Source of the DNA: an uncultured Alphaproteobacteria bacterium
GTDB taxonomy: Bacteria > Pseudomonadota > Alphaproteobacteria > SP197
NCBI GenBank assembly: GCA_943787175.1
Contig: CALSLK010000037.1
Coordinates: 42,413-106,412 of the forward strand
Length of the DNA: 64,000 nucleotides
Reading direction: 5' to 3'
Both the position numbers and the translations under genes were made by a program. The notes under the pieces were generated by a model. That model was not told the DNA's origin. It saw only the letters and a program-made list of their open reading frames with translations, and ran no database searches. Of this stretch, positions 16,436-24,676 are shown piece after piece (the stretch's first letter is position 1; each line of letters opens with the position of its first letter).

Positions 16436-17665
16436 ATGGCCCAATCTCCTGATGCGTTGCTCTCACAAGATAACTGGAGTGACCTGCGGCAATACCGTGA
16501 GCTGCCTGAGATCGATCACGACCGGCTCTATGCCTATCGCAACAAACGCCTGAAGGAGCAAATGCGCGAACACGATGTCGCTGCGATGGTCATCGTCAAT
16601 CCCATCAGCCTTCGCTACGCCGTTGATTATTCGACCTACTCGCTCTTCCAGTCGCGCATACCATCCACTTATCTCTTCATGGCGCCCGACGGCCCCACCA
16701 CGATTCACGGCGCTTATGCCGACTCCAACCTGATCGACCGTTCGATGCCGGTGCGGCCGATCTCCTATTTCGACGGCGGAGACAACCTTGCCGACAACGC
16801 AAGGCTGCTTGCCGATGACCTGGTCCGTTATCTCAGTGAAATCGGCACCGACAACCGTCGCGTCGCCATTGAATACGTGAATCCCAGTGTCACACAGGCC
16901 TGTCTGCAGCGCGGGCTCGAGGTGGTCGATGGTATCGTGCTGTCAGAGCGCGCAAGGCTCATCAAGTCGCCCGACGAAATCGAATGTATCAAGTGGGCAG
17001 TCGCCGTCGCGGAACTGGGCATGGCAAAGATGAAGGAAAGCCTGCGCCCGGGCGTTACGGAACTGCAATTGTGGGGTCTCCTCAACTACACCAACCTGGC
17101 CAATCACGGCGAATGGCATGAGGGCCGCATGCTGGCCTCAGGCCCCAGGATCAATCCCTGGCTGCAGGAGGCGTCCCAGCGCGTTATCGAGTCCGGTGAT
17201 CTCGTGGGCTTTGATACCGATATGGTCGGCCCGTTAGGCTATTTCTGCGACATCTCCCGTACCTTCCATTGCGGCCCGGCGGAGCCGACAAAAAGGCAAA
17301 AGGAAATCTATCGCCTGGCCTATGAGGAAGTGCAGCACAACATGAAACTGGTGCGGCCCGGCATCACGTTCCACGAGATCCAGCAACAATCGTTCCCAAT
17401 CCCCGAGGAGTACCAGGACAACGCCTATACCTGCATTATCCATGGTGTGGGCATGTGCGATGAGTACCCAAGGATTGATCCGTTCCACAGGGGGCTCAAC
17501 CCCTACAACGGGAAACTGGAAGCTGGCATGGTGGTCACGGTCGAGAGCTATATGGGCCCGTTGGGCGAGCACGATGGCGTGAAGCTGGAAGAGCAGGTCC
17601 TGGTCACCGAAGATGGCTGCGAACTGATGTCGACCTATCCTATGGAAGAATCCCTGCTGAATTGA
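16436..17665 (+). CDS. M24-fold enzyme closely resembling DMSP lyase DddP
   Basis: A 409-residue pita-bread-fold protein. DddP splits dimethylsulfoniopropionate into dimethylsulfide and acrylate. The residues that define it appear in register: D260, D262, D272 (FDTDMVGPLGYFCDISRT), H336, E370 and E385 match the six metal ligands of characterised DddP in order and nearly the same spacing. Y331 and D342 (YTCIIHGVGMCDEYP) match its catalytic tyrosine and aspartate. RMLASGPRINPW is also DddP-like. It is about 35 residues shorter at the N-terminus than the roughly 447-residue Roseovarius enzyme. A related non-lyase M24 hydrolase remains possible. It is followed 26 bases later by another M24 gene. 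Confidence 0.75.
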   Translation: MAQSPDALLSQDNWSDLRQYRELPEIDHDRLYAYRNKRLKEQMREHDVAAMVIVNPISLRYAVDYSTYSLFQSRIPSTYLFMAPDGPTTIHGAYADSNLIDRSMPVRPISYFDGGDNLADNARLLADDLVRYLSEIGTDNRRVAIEYVNPSVTQACLQRGLEVVDGIVLSERARLIKSPDEIECIKWAVAVAELGMAKMKESLRPGVTELQLWGLLNYTNLANHGEWHEGRMLASGPRINPWLQEASQRVIESGDLVGFDTDMVGPLGYFCDISRTFHCGPAEPTKRQKEIYRLAYEEVQHNMKLVRPGITFHEIQQQSFPIPEEYQDNAYTCIIHGVGMCDEYPRIDPFHRGLNPYNGKLEAGMVVTVESYMGPLGEHDGVKLEEQVLVTEDGCELMSTYPMEESLLN

Positions 17666-17691
17666 TTGCGCATTGCATGAAGGGCTGAACC

Positions 17692-18942
17692 ATGGCGGAG
17701 CGCGATGATCTGCGGGCTGGCAACTACCCCGACCCCGAACCGGCTTTTGAACCGTGGGAATATGCAGCGCGCTTGAAGCGGGTCCGTGAGCGCATGGCTT
17801 CAGAGGGCGTGGACTGCCTGTACCTTAGTGCACCCGAGAGCATGTATTATCTTTCGGGTTACCGCAGCGCCTTCACACAGGCTGGGCAAAGCCCGAAGCA
17901 ATGGCCCGCGACCAGCGGGATTGCCGTTCATGTCGACCACGATCACATGGTCCTGTTCGATACCGACCGCGAGACGGTCATGCATCGCACTTATACCGGT
18001 CTCAGCGATATTCGCTGCTTTCCGCCCGGCCGCACCCGTGACGGTACGGCCTATGTTGCCGACGAACTGGCATCGCTGGGCTGGCTGGGTGGCACCATCG
18101 GGCTGGAGTTCTGGAGCAGCCGTCCCAACCGCGCCATCAGCGAGCGGTTCCAGGAGCGCCTGGAGGCCAGAGGCGCCATGGTTCGTGACGGCAGCGATGT
18201 GTTGCGCGAGGTGCGCTGGTTGAAATCACCTGCCGAAATGGATCGTCTGCGCGAAGCCGGTCGTATCGGCTGTACCGGCCTTGCCGCTGCCCGTGATGCC
18301 ATTGCGCCTGGAGTCATGGAGGTTGCCGTCCTGGGTGATGCCCTTGCGGCGATGGGGCATCAGGGTGGTGAGGTTCCTGCTGTCATTCCTCCGGTGCTCT
18401 CAGGGCCCAAGACGGCTGGCCCCCACGCGCTGGCCACCGACCGGCGCATTGGCGCCGATGAAGCGGTCGTGGTGGACCTTGCGGGGGTTTCGCGCCGCTA
18501 CCATGCCAATCTCGCGCGCACCTGGTGGACAGGGGAACCTGCTGCAGAGGATCGTCGGCTGGCCCAAGCCGCCGCCGGGTCGCTGGAAGTCCTGAAGGAA
18601 ACACTCAAACCTGGTGTCAGTGCCGAAACGCTGTCGGCTGAGATGCTGCGCTATTACGAGGATGCCGGTATATGGGATCGCAGGAGCTGGATCGGCGGCT
18701 ATGAAATGGGCATTGCCTTTCCGCCGGCATGGACTGGCAACTATGTCTTTGACCCTATGTCAGACATCGGACGCGAAAAGATCTTTGAGGCCGGGACAGC
18801 CATCAACTTCGAGAACCAGTTCTACCTGGGCGATCATCGCGGCCTATTTTTCATGATCGAGACCGTGCTTGTCGAAGATACCGGAACAACACTGCTTTCC
18901 CGGGACGTCCCCGATGGTCTTGAATCAGCAGGTCCGGCGTAG
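17692..18942 (+). CDS. M24 family protein of the creatinase/ectoine-hydrolase type
   Basis: A 416-residue M24 protein with an N-terminal creatinase domain (DCLYLSAPESMYYLSGY) and a C-terminal catalytic domain. The usual metal site is degraded: in VVVDLAGVSRRYHANLART the second aspartate is asparagine, and the histidine motif is replaced by GGYEMGIAFPP. This pattern fits the metal-independent creatinase/DoeA branch rather than Xaa-Pro peptidases. Glutamates are kept in INFENQF and FMIETVLV. It directly follows the DddP-like gene and is likely in the same operon. The substrate would be a small C-N compound; which one is unknown. Confidence 0.82.
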   Translation: MAERDDLRAGNYPDPEPAFEPWEYAARLKRVRERMASEGVDCLYLSAPESMYYLSGYRSAFTQAGQSPKQWPATSGIAVHVDHDHMVLFDTDRETVMHRTYTGLSDIRCFPPGRTRDGTAYVADELASLGWLGGTIGLEFWSSRPNRAISERFQERLEARGAMVRDGSDVLREVRWLKSPAEMDRLREAGRIGCTGLAAARDAIAPGVMEVAVLGDALAAMGHQGGEVPAVIPPVLSGPKTAGPHALATDRRIGADEAVVVDLAGVSRRYHANLARTWWTGEPAAEDRRLAQAAAGSLEVLKETLKPGVSAETLSAEMLRYYEDAGIWDRRSWIGGYEMGIAFPPAWTGNYVFDPMSDIGREKIFEAGTAINFENQFYLGDHRGLFFMIETVLVEDTGTTLLSRDVPDGLESAGPA

Positions 18943-18996
18943 AGGGCGTGGTTCGCCCTTGGCCCAGGCTTGCGGCACATTCGCCAATCCCGGAAT

Positions 18997-19659
18997 CTAT
19001 CGCGATTCAGCCATCAGGAACTCGATTTCGCTTCCGTCATTGGAGGCATACACCGCACGCACGACGACGCCGGTGTTGTCGAACCAGAGTTCGACATTCT
19101 CGTCGCCGGTCATCGTGTAGTGAAACGCCGCGACGCGCCCCATGCCGGTCTCAACCGTTTTCTCGCCGGCAGGCTCGGTCGTTACCTGTTGCAAGATGCC
19201 GGTCTTGACATGAATCAGGGTCGACGCATCGCCGATGTCCTGCGTCCAGTAGGTGCCCGGCAGCGAATCTGCCGGTGCCTGGTAGCTCACGTCGTTTGCC
19301 GTCACCTTGATATCCGTTCCGTCGCGCACGGCCTCGACCGTGAAGTCTTCGCCGTCGTCGTCGACGACGCTGGTGAACGAAACAAGCTGCCCGCCGCGCC
19401 AAACCTCACGAAATTCCTCGTCACGTGTGAAGACCGTGATGAACGCCACGCTGACTTCGATGCTGGTGACGATATCGCCAACGGTATCTTCGCCCTGCTG
19501 CACAATCGTCAGGTTCCGAATACCGATTTCCGAGCCGTCTCTGTAAATCGTATAAGAACGGAACTCCGGTAGCGCCGTGTCGGCCAACGTCGCGTCAGCT
19601 GTGACCATGGAAAGCACCAGGGCAACTGCGCGCCACCATTTCGATATGATGAGTTTCAT
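18997..19659 (-). CDS. DUF6134 family secreted protein (paralogue 2)
   Basis: A 220-residue exported protein with a clear signal peptide (WWRAVALVLSMVTADATLAD). It shares with the protein at 2189-2887 the order EVWRGGQLV, VVDDDGEDFTVEA, TYW, LIHVKTG and EPAGEK, so the two are diverged paralogues. This copy has no lipobox and should be soluble in the periplasm. It converges on the M24 operon and is followed by decayed sequence. No function is established for the family. Having one copy in the ChrR locus and another here suggests different envelope roles or substrates. Confidence 0.75.
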   Translation of the reverse strand: MKLIISKWWRAVALVLSMVTADATLADTALPEFRSYTIYRDGSEIGIRNLTIVQQGEDTVGDIVTSIEVSVAFITVFTRDEEFREVWRGGQLVSFTSVVDDDGEDFTVEAVRDGTDIKVTANDVSYQAPADSLPGTYWTQDIGDASTLIHVKTGILQQVTTEPAGEKTVETGMGRVAAFHYTMTGDENVELWFDNTGVVVRAVYASNDGSEIEFLMAESR

Positions 19660-19844
19660 CGTGCGATGGTTCCCCGAATCCAGAAGACCCGAGCCTAGCC
19701 GAAACTGCCACGTAAAGCGCTCCGCATCCGCGATCGGCCAATGTCAGTCCCGCATCGCTTCTTCGACCAGCCTGGCCAGGTGCACAGTGCCGCCATCCCA
19801 GTAGGGTGAGAAACGGTCTTCACTGTGGGCGGGAGCTTCGCGGC
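19660..19844. other. Decayed intergenic sequence with a short C-terminal gene remnant
   Basis: No intact gene is seen. On the minus strand a 45-codon open stretch ends with a stop at 19744-19746. It reads APAHSEDRFSPYWDGG then TVHLARLVEEAMRD, which looks like the natural C-terminus of a once longer protein, but the family was not recognised. It is out of frame with the GlxA-type fragment just upstream. Confidence 0.35.
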
Positions 19845-20021
19845 CTAGATGCAGGCGCCGCTGCGAACGTGCTGTCTCACCTCAGCGATCAGGTGCGGGT
19901 CGCTGAGACGATTGGCCGTGTGCAAGGCTTCTGAGATCAGAACAACAGAGAGACACCCGGCGTTCGGCGCCACGAATAATCCGAACGTGACCGGCGCTCC
20001 ATGTGGGTGTCCGGAACTCAT
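19845..20021 (-). pseudogene. N-terminal fragment of a GlxA-type AraC-family regulator
   Basis: A 58-codon frame from ATG 20021 to TAG 19845. It reads VTFGLFVAPNAGCLSVVLIS followed by EALHTANRLSDPHLI. This is the typical first strand and helix of the DJ-1/PfpI-like sensor domain found at the N-terminus of GlxA-type regulators (pattern: hydrophobic strand, then EALRAANRLSG). Everything after about residue 58, including the AraC DNA-binding domain, is missing. A different remnant follows. The fragment lies immediately downstream of an SDR gene and may mark a lost regulator of the local catabolic genes. Confidence 0.5.
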
Positions 20022-20045
20022 CGTCCGCCGATCCGCATCGGACGG

Positions 20046-20786
20046 CTAGACCATCACCATGCCGCCGCTGGCGACCACCGTCTCGCCGGTGACAAAGCGG
20101 TTGGCGGGTGAGGCCAGGAAGGCCACCACCTCGGCGATGTCGGACGGCTCGCCCGCGCGGCCGACCGGGATGTTGGGGATGTGTTTGGTGAGCCAGCCCT
20201 CGCTTTTGGCACGCTCGGTCGCAATCGCGCCGGGGCTGACGCCGTTGACCATGATGCCGTGAGGGGCAAGCTCCTGGGCGAAGGTGCGAACCAGGCTCAG
20301 AACCGCGGCCTTCGAAGCGGCGTAATGCGGCATGTTGGGCTTGGCGACATAGGCGTCGACGGTGACGATCGAGACGATGTGGCCGTAGCCTGCCGTGATC
20401 ATCGGTTCCATGAAGACGCGGCTGGCCAGAAACACGCCTTTGCAGTTGACGTCGAACACCCGGTCCCAGTCGGCGATCTTGAGTTCGCGCGTCGTGGCGG
20501 CGGGATAGAGACCTGCATTGTTGATCAGAATGTCGATGCGCCCGTCTGCTGCCAGTATTGCGTCGCGCGCGTCAATCAGGCTTGCCTCGTCCGAGACATC
20601 GGTGGCGTGCCCAGCGCCCAGGTTGCCGAACTCGCTTGCGGCGCGGGCGGCGGCATCGCCGTCGAAGTCCAGTAGCCAGACCTTGGCACCGTCGGCCGCG
20701 AGACGATCGGCGATTGCCCGTCCGATACCCTGGGCGCCCCCCGTGACGGCGGCGACCTGACCCGCCAGTGGCTGATTCTCGTTCAT
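20046..20786 (-). CDS. SDR family oxidoreductase
   Basis: A 246-residue short-chain dehydrogenase: AVTGGAQGIGRAIADRL cofactor loop, INNAGLYP, catalytic HYAASKAAV, and the C-terminal FVTGETVVASGGMVMV. At the position of the catalytic serine, 13 residues before the tyrosine, there is a threonine (SIVTVDAYV). Threonine can replace serine in some SDRs, so activity is possible but this is unusual. It is preceded by about 165 bases of non-coding sequence and followed by the regulator fragment. The substrate is unknown. Confidence 0.9.
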   Translation of the reverse strand: MNENQPLAGQVAAVTGGAQGIGRAIADRLAADGAKVWLLDFDGDAAARAASEFGNLGAGHATDVSDEASLIDARDAILAADGRIDILINNAGLYPAATTRELKIADWDRVFDVNCKGVFLASRVFMEPMITAGYGHIVSIVTVDAYVAKPNMPHYAASKAAVLSLVRTFAQELAPHGIMVNGVSPGAIATERAKSEGWLTKHIPNIPVGRAGEPSDIAEVVAFLASPANRFVTGETVVASGGMVMV

Positions 20787-20952
20787 CGTGGTTCTCTCAT
20801 GCTGGTTGACGTGATTGTGGTCGCTCGTTGCGGGTTTGCCAACGCCTGCCCTGGCGTCTCATTCAGATGTCATCGCCCTGCTGAATGCGAACGCCGCTAT
20901 AATGGCTGCCAAGGTGTAAGTACGCTGCCTGACTCCAACCAGGGGATCTTCA

Positions 20953-21897
20953 ATGTCATTGGGACAGGCCCATACAATCCATGCACATCACCATCATCGC
21001 GGTTGGAACCGGGATCATCCGCCAGGATTGACCATGGCGCCCGGCGACAGCATCGAAGTCCATGTGATCGATACCGGAGGCGGTGAGATTACGCCGGATT
21101 CGACGACGTCCGACATCGATACGTTCGACTGGGACAACTTCACGCCGTTGACCGGGCCGATTGAGATCGACGGTGCTGAGCCTGGCGATACGGTGAAGAT
21201 TACCTTCCTGTCGTTCGCGCCCTGTGGTTGGGGATGGAGCATCGTCAGCCCACGCTACGGCATCCTCACCGATGATTTCCCCGAGTCACTGCTGAAGATC
21301 TGGCACTACGATCCCAGCGGTGCACAGCCGGCCATGCTCAACGATCTTGCACGGGTTCCCATCAAACCCTTTCCCGGCATCATCGGCCTTGCGCCGGCTG
21401 AACCCGGCACACACAGCGCCCTGCCGCCGCGCAGGGTGGGCGGCAATCTCGACATGCGCGACCTCTCGCTTGGTACCGAGCTTTATCTTCCGGTTGAAGT
21501 TGCCGGCGGCCTCCTGTCCCTGGGCGACACCCATGCCGCACAGGGCAACGGCGAACTTGCCGGCACGGCACTCGAAAGTGCGATGTCTGTCGCCATCCAG
21601 GTCGACCTGATCAAGGACTGGAGCATTCCCGGTCCTCAACTCACGACGCCGGGGCCGGTCGTGCGCCATCTCGACTACGCCGGCTATCATGTGACCTGTG
21701 GGGTTCATGAAGACCTGGTCGAGGCAGCTCGTCTGGCAACGCGACACATGATCGAACTTCTGGCGCGTCTGCACGGCTGTGCGCCGATGGATGCCTACCT
21801 GTTGTGCAGTGTCTGCGGAGACCTTGCGATCAGTGAAATGGTGAACAAGCCCGTCAGTGTCGTATCGTTGTATTTCCCGCGCGCGGTGTTTGAGTAA
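20953..21897 (+). CDS. Acetamidase/formamidase family protein
   Basis: A 314-residue member of the FmdA/AmdA family, which hydrolyses short-chain amides to ammonia and the acid. Family blocks include HHHHRGWNRDHPPGLTMAPG at the N-terminus, LTGPIEIDGAEPGDTVKI, PRRVGGNLDMRDLSLG, LGDTHAAQGNGELAGTA and the late LLCSVCGDLAISEMVN. The protein is full length with intact motifs. It stands alone between an SDR on the other strand and the IS-disrupted cytochrome gene. It could supply ammonia from amides produced by nearby nitrogen-compound catabolism. Confidence 0.93.
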   Translation: MSLGQAHTIHAHHHHRGWNRDHPPGLTMAPGDSIEVHVIDTGGGEITPDSTTSDIDTFDWDNFTPLTGPIEIDGAEPGDTVKITFLSFAPCGWGWSIVSPRYGILTDDFPESLLKIWHYDPSGAQPAMLNDLARVPIKPFPGIIGLAPAEPGTHSALPPRRVGGNLDMRDLSLGTELYLPVEVAGGLLSLGDTHAAQGNGELAGTALESAMSVAIQVDLIKDWSIPGPQLTTPGPVVRHLDYAGYHVTCGVHEDLVEAARLATRHMIELLARLHGCAPMDAYLLCSVCGDLAISEMVNKPVSVVSLYFPRAVFE

Positions 21898-22110
21898 CCT
21901 TTACGGCATTGTTGCCTTCTCGGAGATTGATCGCGCGGCAGAGTTGGAATTGGCTATCTCAAACGGTAGGCGATACTGATGCCTACGCTTCGAATGAACC
22001 GGTACGAAGCAGCTTGTGGTTTGTTTGGCTTGTCAGGTGACGCTGGTGGTGGAAGGTGTTGTGGGTGGCGGCGCTCTCTGACGATTTCTGGGCCAGGTTC
22101 TGGGAGCAGG

Positions 22111-22527
22111 TCACTCGCTGAGGATGGATCTGATCGTTGCGGCGTTCAGTTCCTGCAGTTGTTCGCTGTTCGTGGCAAACTCCAACCGCAGGTAGTTCAC
22201 CAGATCGGTCATCTGCGTCACGTTCAGCCGGTCTGAAAATGCCGGCATTGGGCCATAGAGAGCGCTCCCGTCAGACCCTTGCTGATTGAGCCCGTTGGAG
22301 ATGACCAGCAAGAGGTTCACAGCATCTTCCTGGGCAACCGTCGCATTGCCATCGAGTGGCGGCATGGTGCTTGGGATGCCCTGGCCGTTGGCGCCGTGAC
22401 ACAGGGAACAGTTGCTGAGATACAGCGCGCGACCTGCGGCCATGTCGAAGCCATAGGCCGAGTCCGTTGCAACCTGTCTGCCGTCAGCGCCTTTGGGACA
22501 GATTGGGTGTTTTTCATAAGGGAGTTT
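22111..22527 (-). pseudogene. Cytochrome c C-terminal domain, 5' end lost at an IS3-family insertion
   Basis: The minus-strand frame contains AAGRALYLSNCSLCHGANGQ with the heme motif CSLCH, a possible axial-ligand region around YGPMPAFSDRLN and a C-terminal helix TDLVNYLRLEF. The same frame stays open upstream (EKHPICPKGADGRQVATD) to the IS boundary near 22528 without a start codon that fits. It resembles the third heme domain of the three-heme cytochrome subunit of membrane alcohol/gluconate dehydrogenases. The rest of the gene is not found on the other side of the IS, so the locus was rearranged as well as interrupted. Confidence 0.7.
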
Positions 22528-22560
22528 TCTGGCTCATCGTAGTGACCGTAGGGAACGAAG

Positions 22561-22935
22561 ATGAGGCAGAAAACCATGAGCAAGAGCGCCCCGGCAGAAC
22601 AGGCCATCCGCGACATTCGGCGCAAGACGCGCAAGCGTTATTCGGCTGAGGAGAAGATCCGGATTGTGTTATCGGGCCTGCGCGGCGAGGAGAGCATCGC
22701 GGCTTTATGTCGCCATGAAGGCATCGCCGAGGGTCTTTATTACAGTTGGTCCAAGGAGTTCCTGGAGGCTGGCAAGAAGCGCCTTGCCGGCGACACGGCG
22801 CGTCAGGCCAGCAGTCCCGAGGTTAAGACACTGCGTGTCGAAGCCCGCGATCTCAAGGAGGCGCTGGCCGAACAGATACTGGAGAACCGGTTACTCAAAA
22901 AAAGCATGATCGGGGATGGGGGAGACGAGGAATGA
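22561..22935 (+). CDS. IS3-family transposase OrfA (helix-turn-helix protein)
   Basis: About 124 residues (or 119 from an ATG at 22576). The N-terminal helix-turn-helix region is KTRKRYSAEEKIRIVLSGLR with ESIAALCRHEGIAEGLYYSW, and a C-terminal leucine-zipper-like helix (LKEALAEQILENRLLKKS) follows. Near the end is an A7G run (22897-22904), read in frame as CTC AAA AAA AGC, a standard -1 slippery site. The stop also overlaps the orfB ATG by four bases. OrfA binds the ends of the element and regulates transposition. Confidence 0.9.
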   Translation: MRQKTMSKSAPAEQAIRDIRRKTRKRYSAEEKIRIVLSGLRGEESIAALCRHEGIAEGLYYSWSKEFLEAGKKRLAGDTARQASSPEVKTLRVEARDLKEALAEQILENRLLKKSMIGDGGDEE

Positions 22936-23906
22936 GATATCCCGCATCTGAGAAACTGGAAATCATCAGGCTGGTCGAAGGCTCTCATCTACCGGTCCGG
23001 CGGACGTTGGATAAGCTGGGCATCCCGAGCACGACGTTTTACCGGTGGTACGACCGGTATCGAGGTGGAGGCGGCCTTGATGACCGCACCAGTGGCCCCG
23101 GTCGGGTGTGGAACCGCATCCCCGACGATGTGCGCCAGCAGATCGTGGAGATGGCCCTGGATGAGCCGGAACTATCGTCCAGGGAACTGGCCGTGAGGTT
23201 CACTGACACGAGACGCTATTTTGTCTCAGAAGCGTCTGTCTACCGGCTGCTCAAGGCCCACGACCTGATCACCAGCCCGGCCTTCATCGTCATCAAGGCA
23301 GCGAATGAGTTCAAGGACAAGACCTCAGCTCCGAACCAGCTCTGGCAGACCGACTTCACCTACTTCAAGGTCATCGGATGGGGATGGTTCTATCTGTCGA
23401 CCATTCTCGACGACTACTCGCGCTACATCATCGCCTGGAAGCTGTGCACCACCATGAAGGCGGGCGATGTGACCCAGACACTGGAACTCGCGTTGGAAGC
23501 ATCAGGCTGCGACCAGGCCGAGGTCATCCATAAACCCCGGCTGCTCAGCGATAATGGTTCGTCCTATATATCCGGCGATCTGGCCGAATGGCTTGAAGGC
23601 CAGGGTATGGAGCACGTTCGCGGTGCACCCTATCACCCGCAGACCCAGGGTAAGATCGAGCGTTGGCATCAGACGCTCAAGAACCGGATCTTGCTGGAAA
23701 ACTACTATCTGCAGGGCGATCTCGAAAACCAGATCGGCACCTTCGTGGATTATTACAACAACCATCGCTACCACGAGAGCATTGGCAACGTCACACCATC
23801 GGATGCTTACTTCGGGCGCCACACAGCCATCATCGAAAAGAGGGAAAAGATCAAAAAACTCACCATCCAAACCCGCCGCTTGAACCATCAACAACAAGCG
23901 GCTTAA
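22932..23906 (+). CDS. IS3-family transposase OrfB (DDE integrase domain)
   Basis: A 324-residue DDE transposase. Catalytic residues are in LWQTDFTYFKV (D), LLSDNGSSYISGD (D) and QTQGKIERWHQTLKNR (E). An N-terminal HTH_21-like part precedes the rve domain. It can be made independently from ATG 22932 (ATGA overlap with orfA) or as an OrfAB fusion by -1 frameshifting at the A7G site, since the -1 frame is open between the two. The frame is intact, so the element may still be active. Confidence 0.92.
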   Translation: MRYPASEKLEIIRLVEGSHLPVRRTLDKLGIPSTTFYRWYDRYRGGGGLDDRTSGPGRVWNRIPDDVRQQIVEMALDEPELSSRELAVRFTDTRRYFVSEASVYRLLKAHDLITSPAFIVIKAANEFKDKTSAPNQLWQTDFTYFKVIGWGWFYLSTILDDYSRYIIAWKLCTTMKAGDVTQTLELALEASGCDQAEVIHKPRLLSDNGSSYISGDLAEWLEGQGMEHVRGAPYHPQTQGKIERWHQTLKNRILLENYYLQGDLENQIGTFVDYYNNHRYHESIGNVTPSDAYFGRHTAIIEKREKIKKLTIQTRRLNHQQQAA

Positions 23907-23979
23907 CATCAAATCAAGATGAGCCAGATACTCAATTAGAAAACGAGCTCACGCGTCCCAAATGTTCTGACGACGGACA

Positions 23980-24516
23980 GCTGTTTTCGTTCTCGTCGTC
24001 GGATTGGAAGGTGCGAGTTCTCAGCCCGGTTGTTGGCGCGGAGGCCACGATCGTGCTCGGCACTCAGTCCAATCGCTTTGAAGGCAGCCGGATAGGACGC
24101 GAGCTTGTCGGTCACGATCCGCGAGGGAGCGAAGCCATACTTCTTGAGCAGCTTCTTCATGAGCTTCTTCGCGGCCTTGGCGTTGCGCCTCGTCTGGACG
24201 AGGAAGTCCAGTTCCTCACCCTCGTTGTCGACGGCGCGCCAGAGCCAGTGCTTCTTGCCGTTGATGCGCACCACCATCTCGTCAAGATGCCAGTGGTCGC
24301 TGGGACGAGGACGCAGGCGCCTCGAGGTTGGCGGCGATGGTCGGACCGAATTTCAGGAACCAGCGCCGTGCCGTTTCGTAGGGACACGTCGATACCGCGC
24401 TCCGCCAGGATCTCCTCGATGTCGCGATACGACAGCGTGAACCTGGCGTAGAGCCAGACCGCGCGGCGAATGATCTCAGGTGGGAAACGGTGACGCTTGA
24501 AGGAGAGTGGCCTCAT
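23980..24516 (-). pseudogene. IS6-family transposase, truncated and with two frameshifts
   Basis: Three minus-strand frames together spell an IS6-type transposase: FPPEIIRRAVWLYARFTLSY and DIEEILAERGIDVS, then YETARRWFLKFGPTIAANL, then DHWHLDEMVVRINGKKHWLW through RIVTDKLASYPAAF and NNRAENSHLPIRRRERK. The joins near 24375 and 24325 need frameshifts. The normal C-terminus after RRRERK is replaced by unrelated residues, so the 3' end is lost close to the IS3 right end. The DDE core is recognisable, but the gene cannot make an active enzyme as written. Confidence 0.8.
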
Positions 24517-24676
24517 GGTTCGAGGCTACAATCTCAGCCCCTGGCCGACTACCTCACTTAACGTGACGACACCGCGCGCCGTACCACACGATCAACATCG
24601 AACTACGTTTGTTGGCTGGGATGTTGGTATTGTTTGCAAGAAACCATATAAATACATGAAATAATTAGGAAAATGG

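Larger units (their letters stand above)
22528..23928 (+). mobile_element. IS3-family insertion sequence, complete, with 11-base terminal inverted repeats
   Basis: The element is bounded by TCTGGCTCATC (22528-22538) and its exact complement GATGAGCCAGA (23918-23928), giving about 1.4 kb. It carries overlapping orfA and orfB of the IS3 type. The bases just outside do not form a direct repeat (AGTTT left, TACTC right), so the element has probably taken part in a deletion or recombination after insertion. It separates a truncated cytochrome c from a decayed IS6 transposase. The exact outer base of each end could be shifted by one or two positions. Confidence 0.8.

Noticed and set aside
17692..18942. 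Xaa-Pro dipeptidase as the name for the second M24 gene
   Set aside because: One metal aspartate and the histidine motif are changed, so a metal-dependent peptidase is unlikely.
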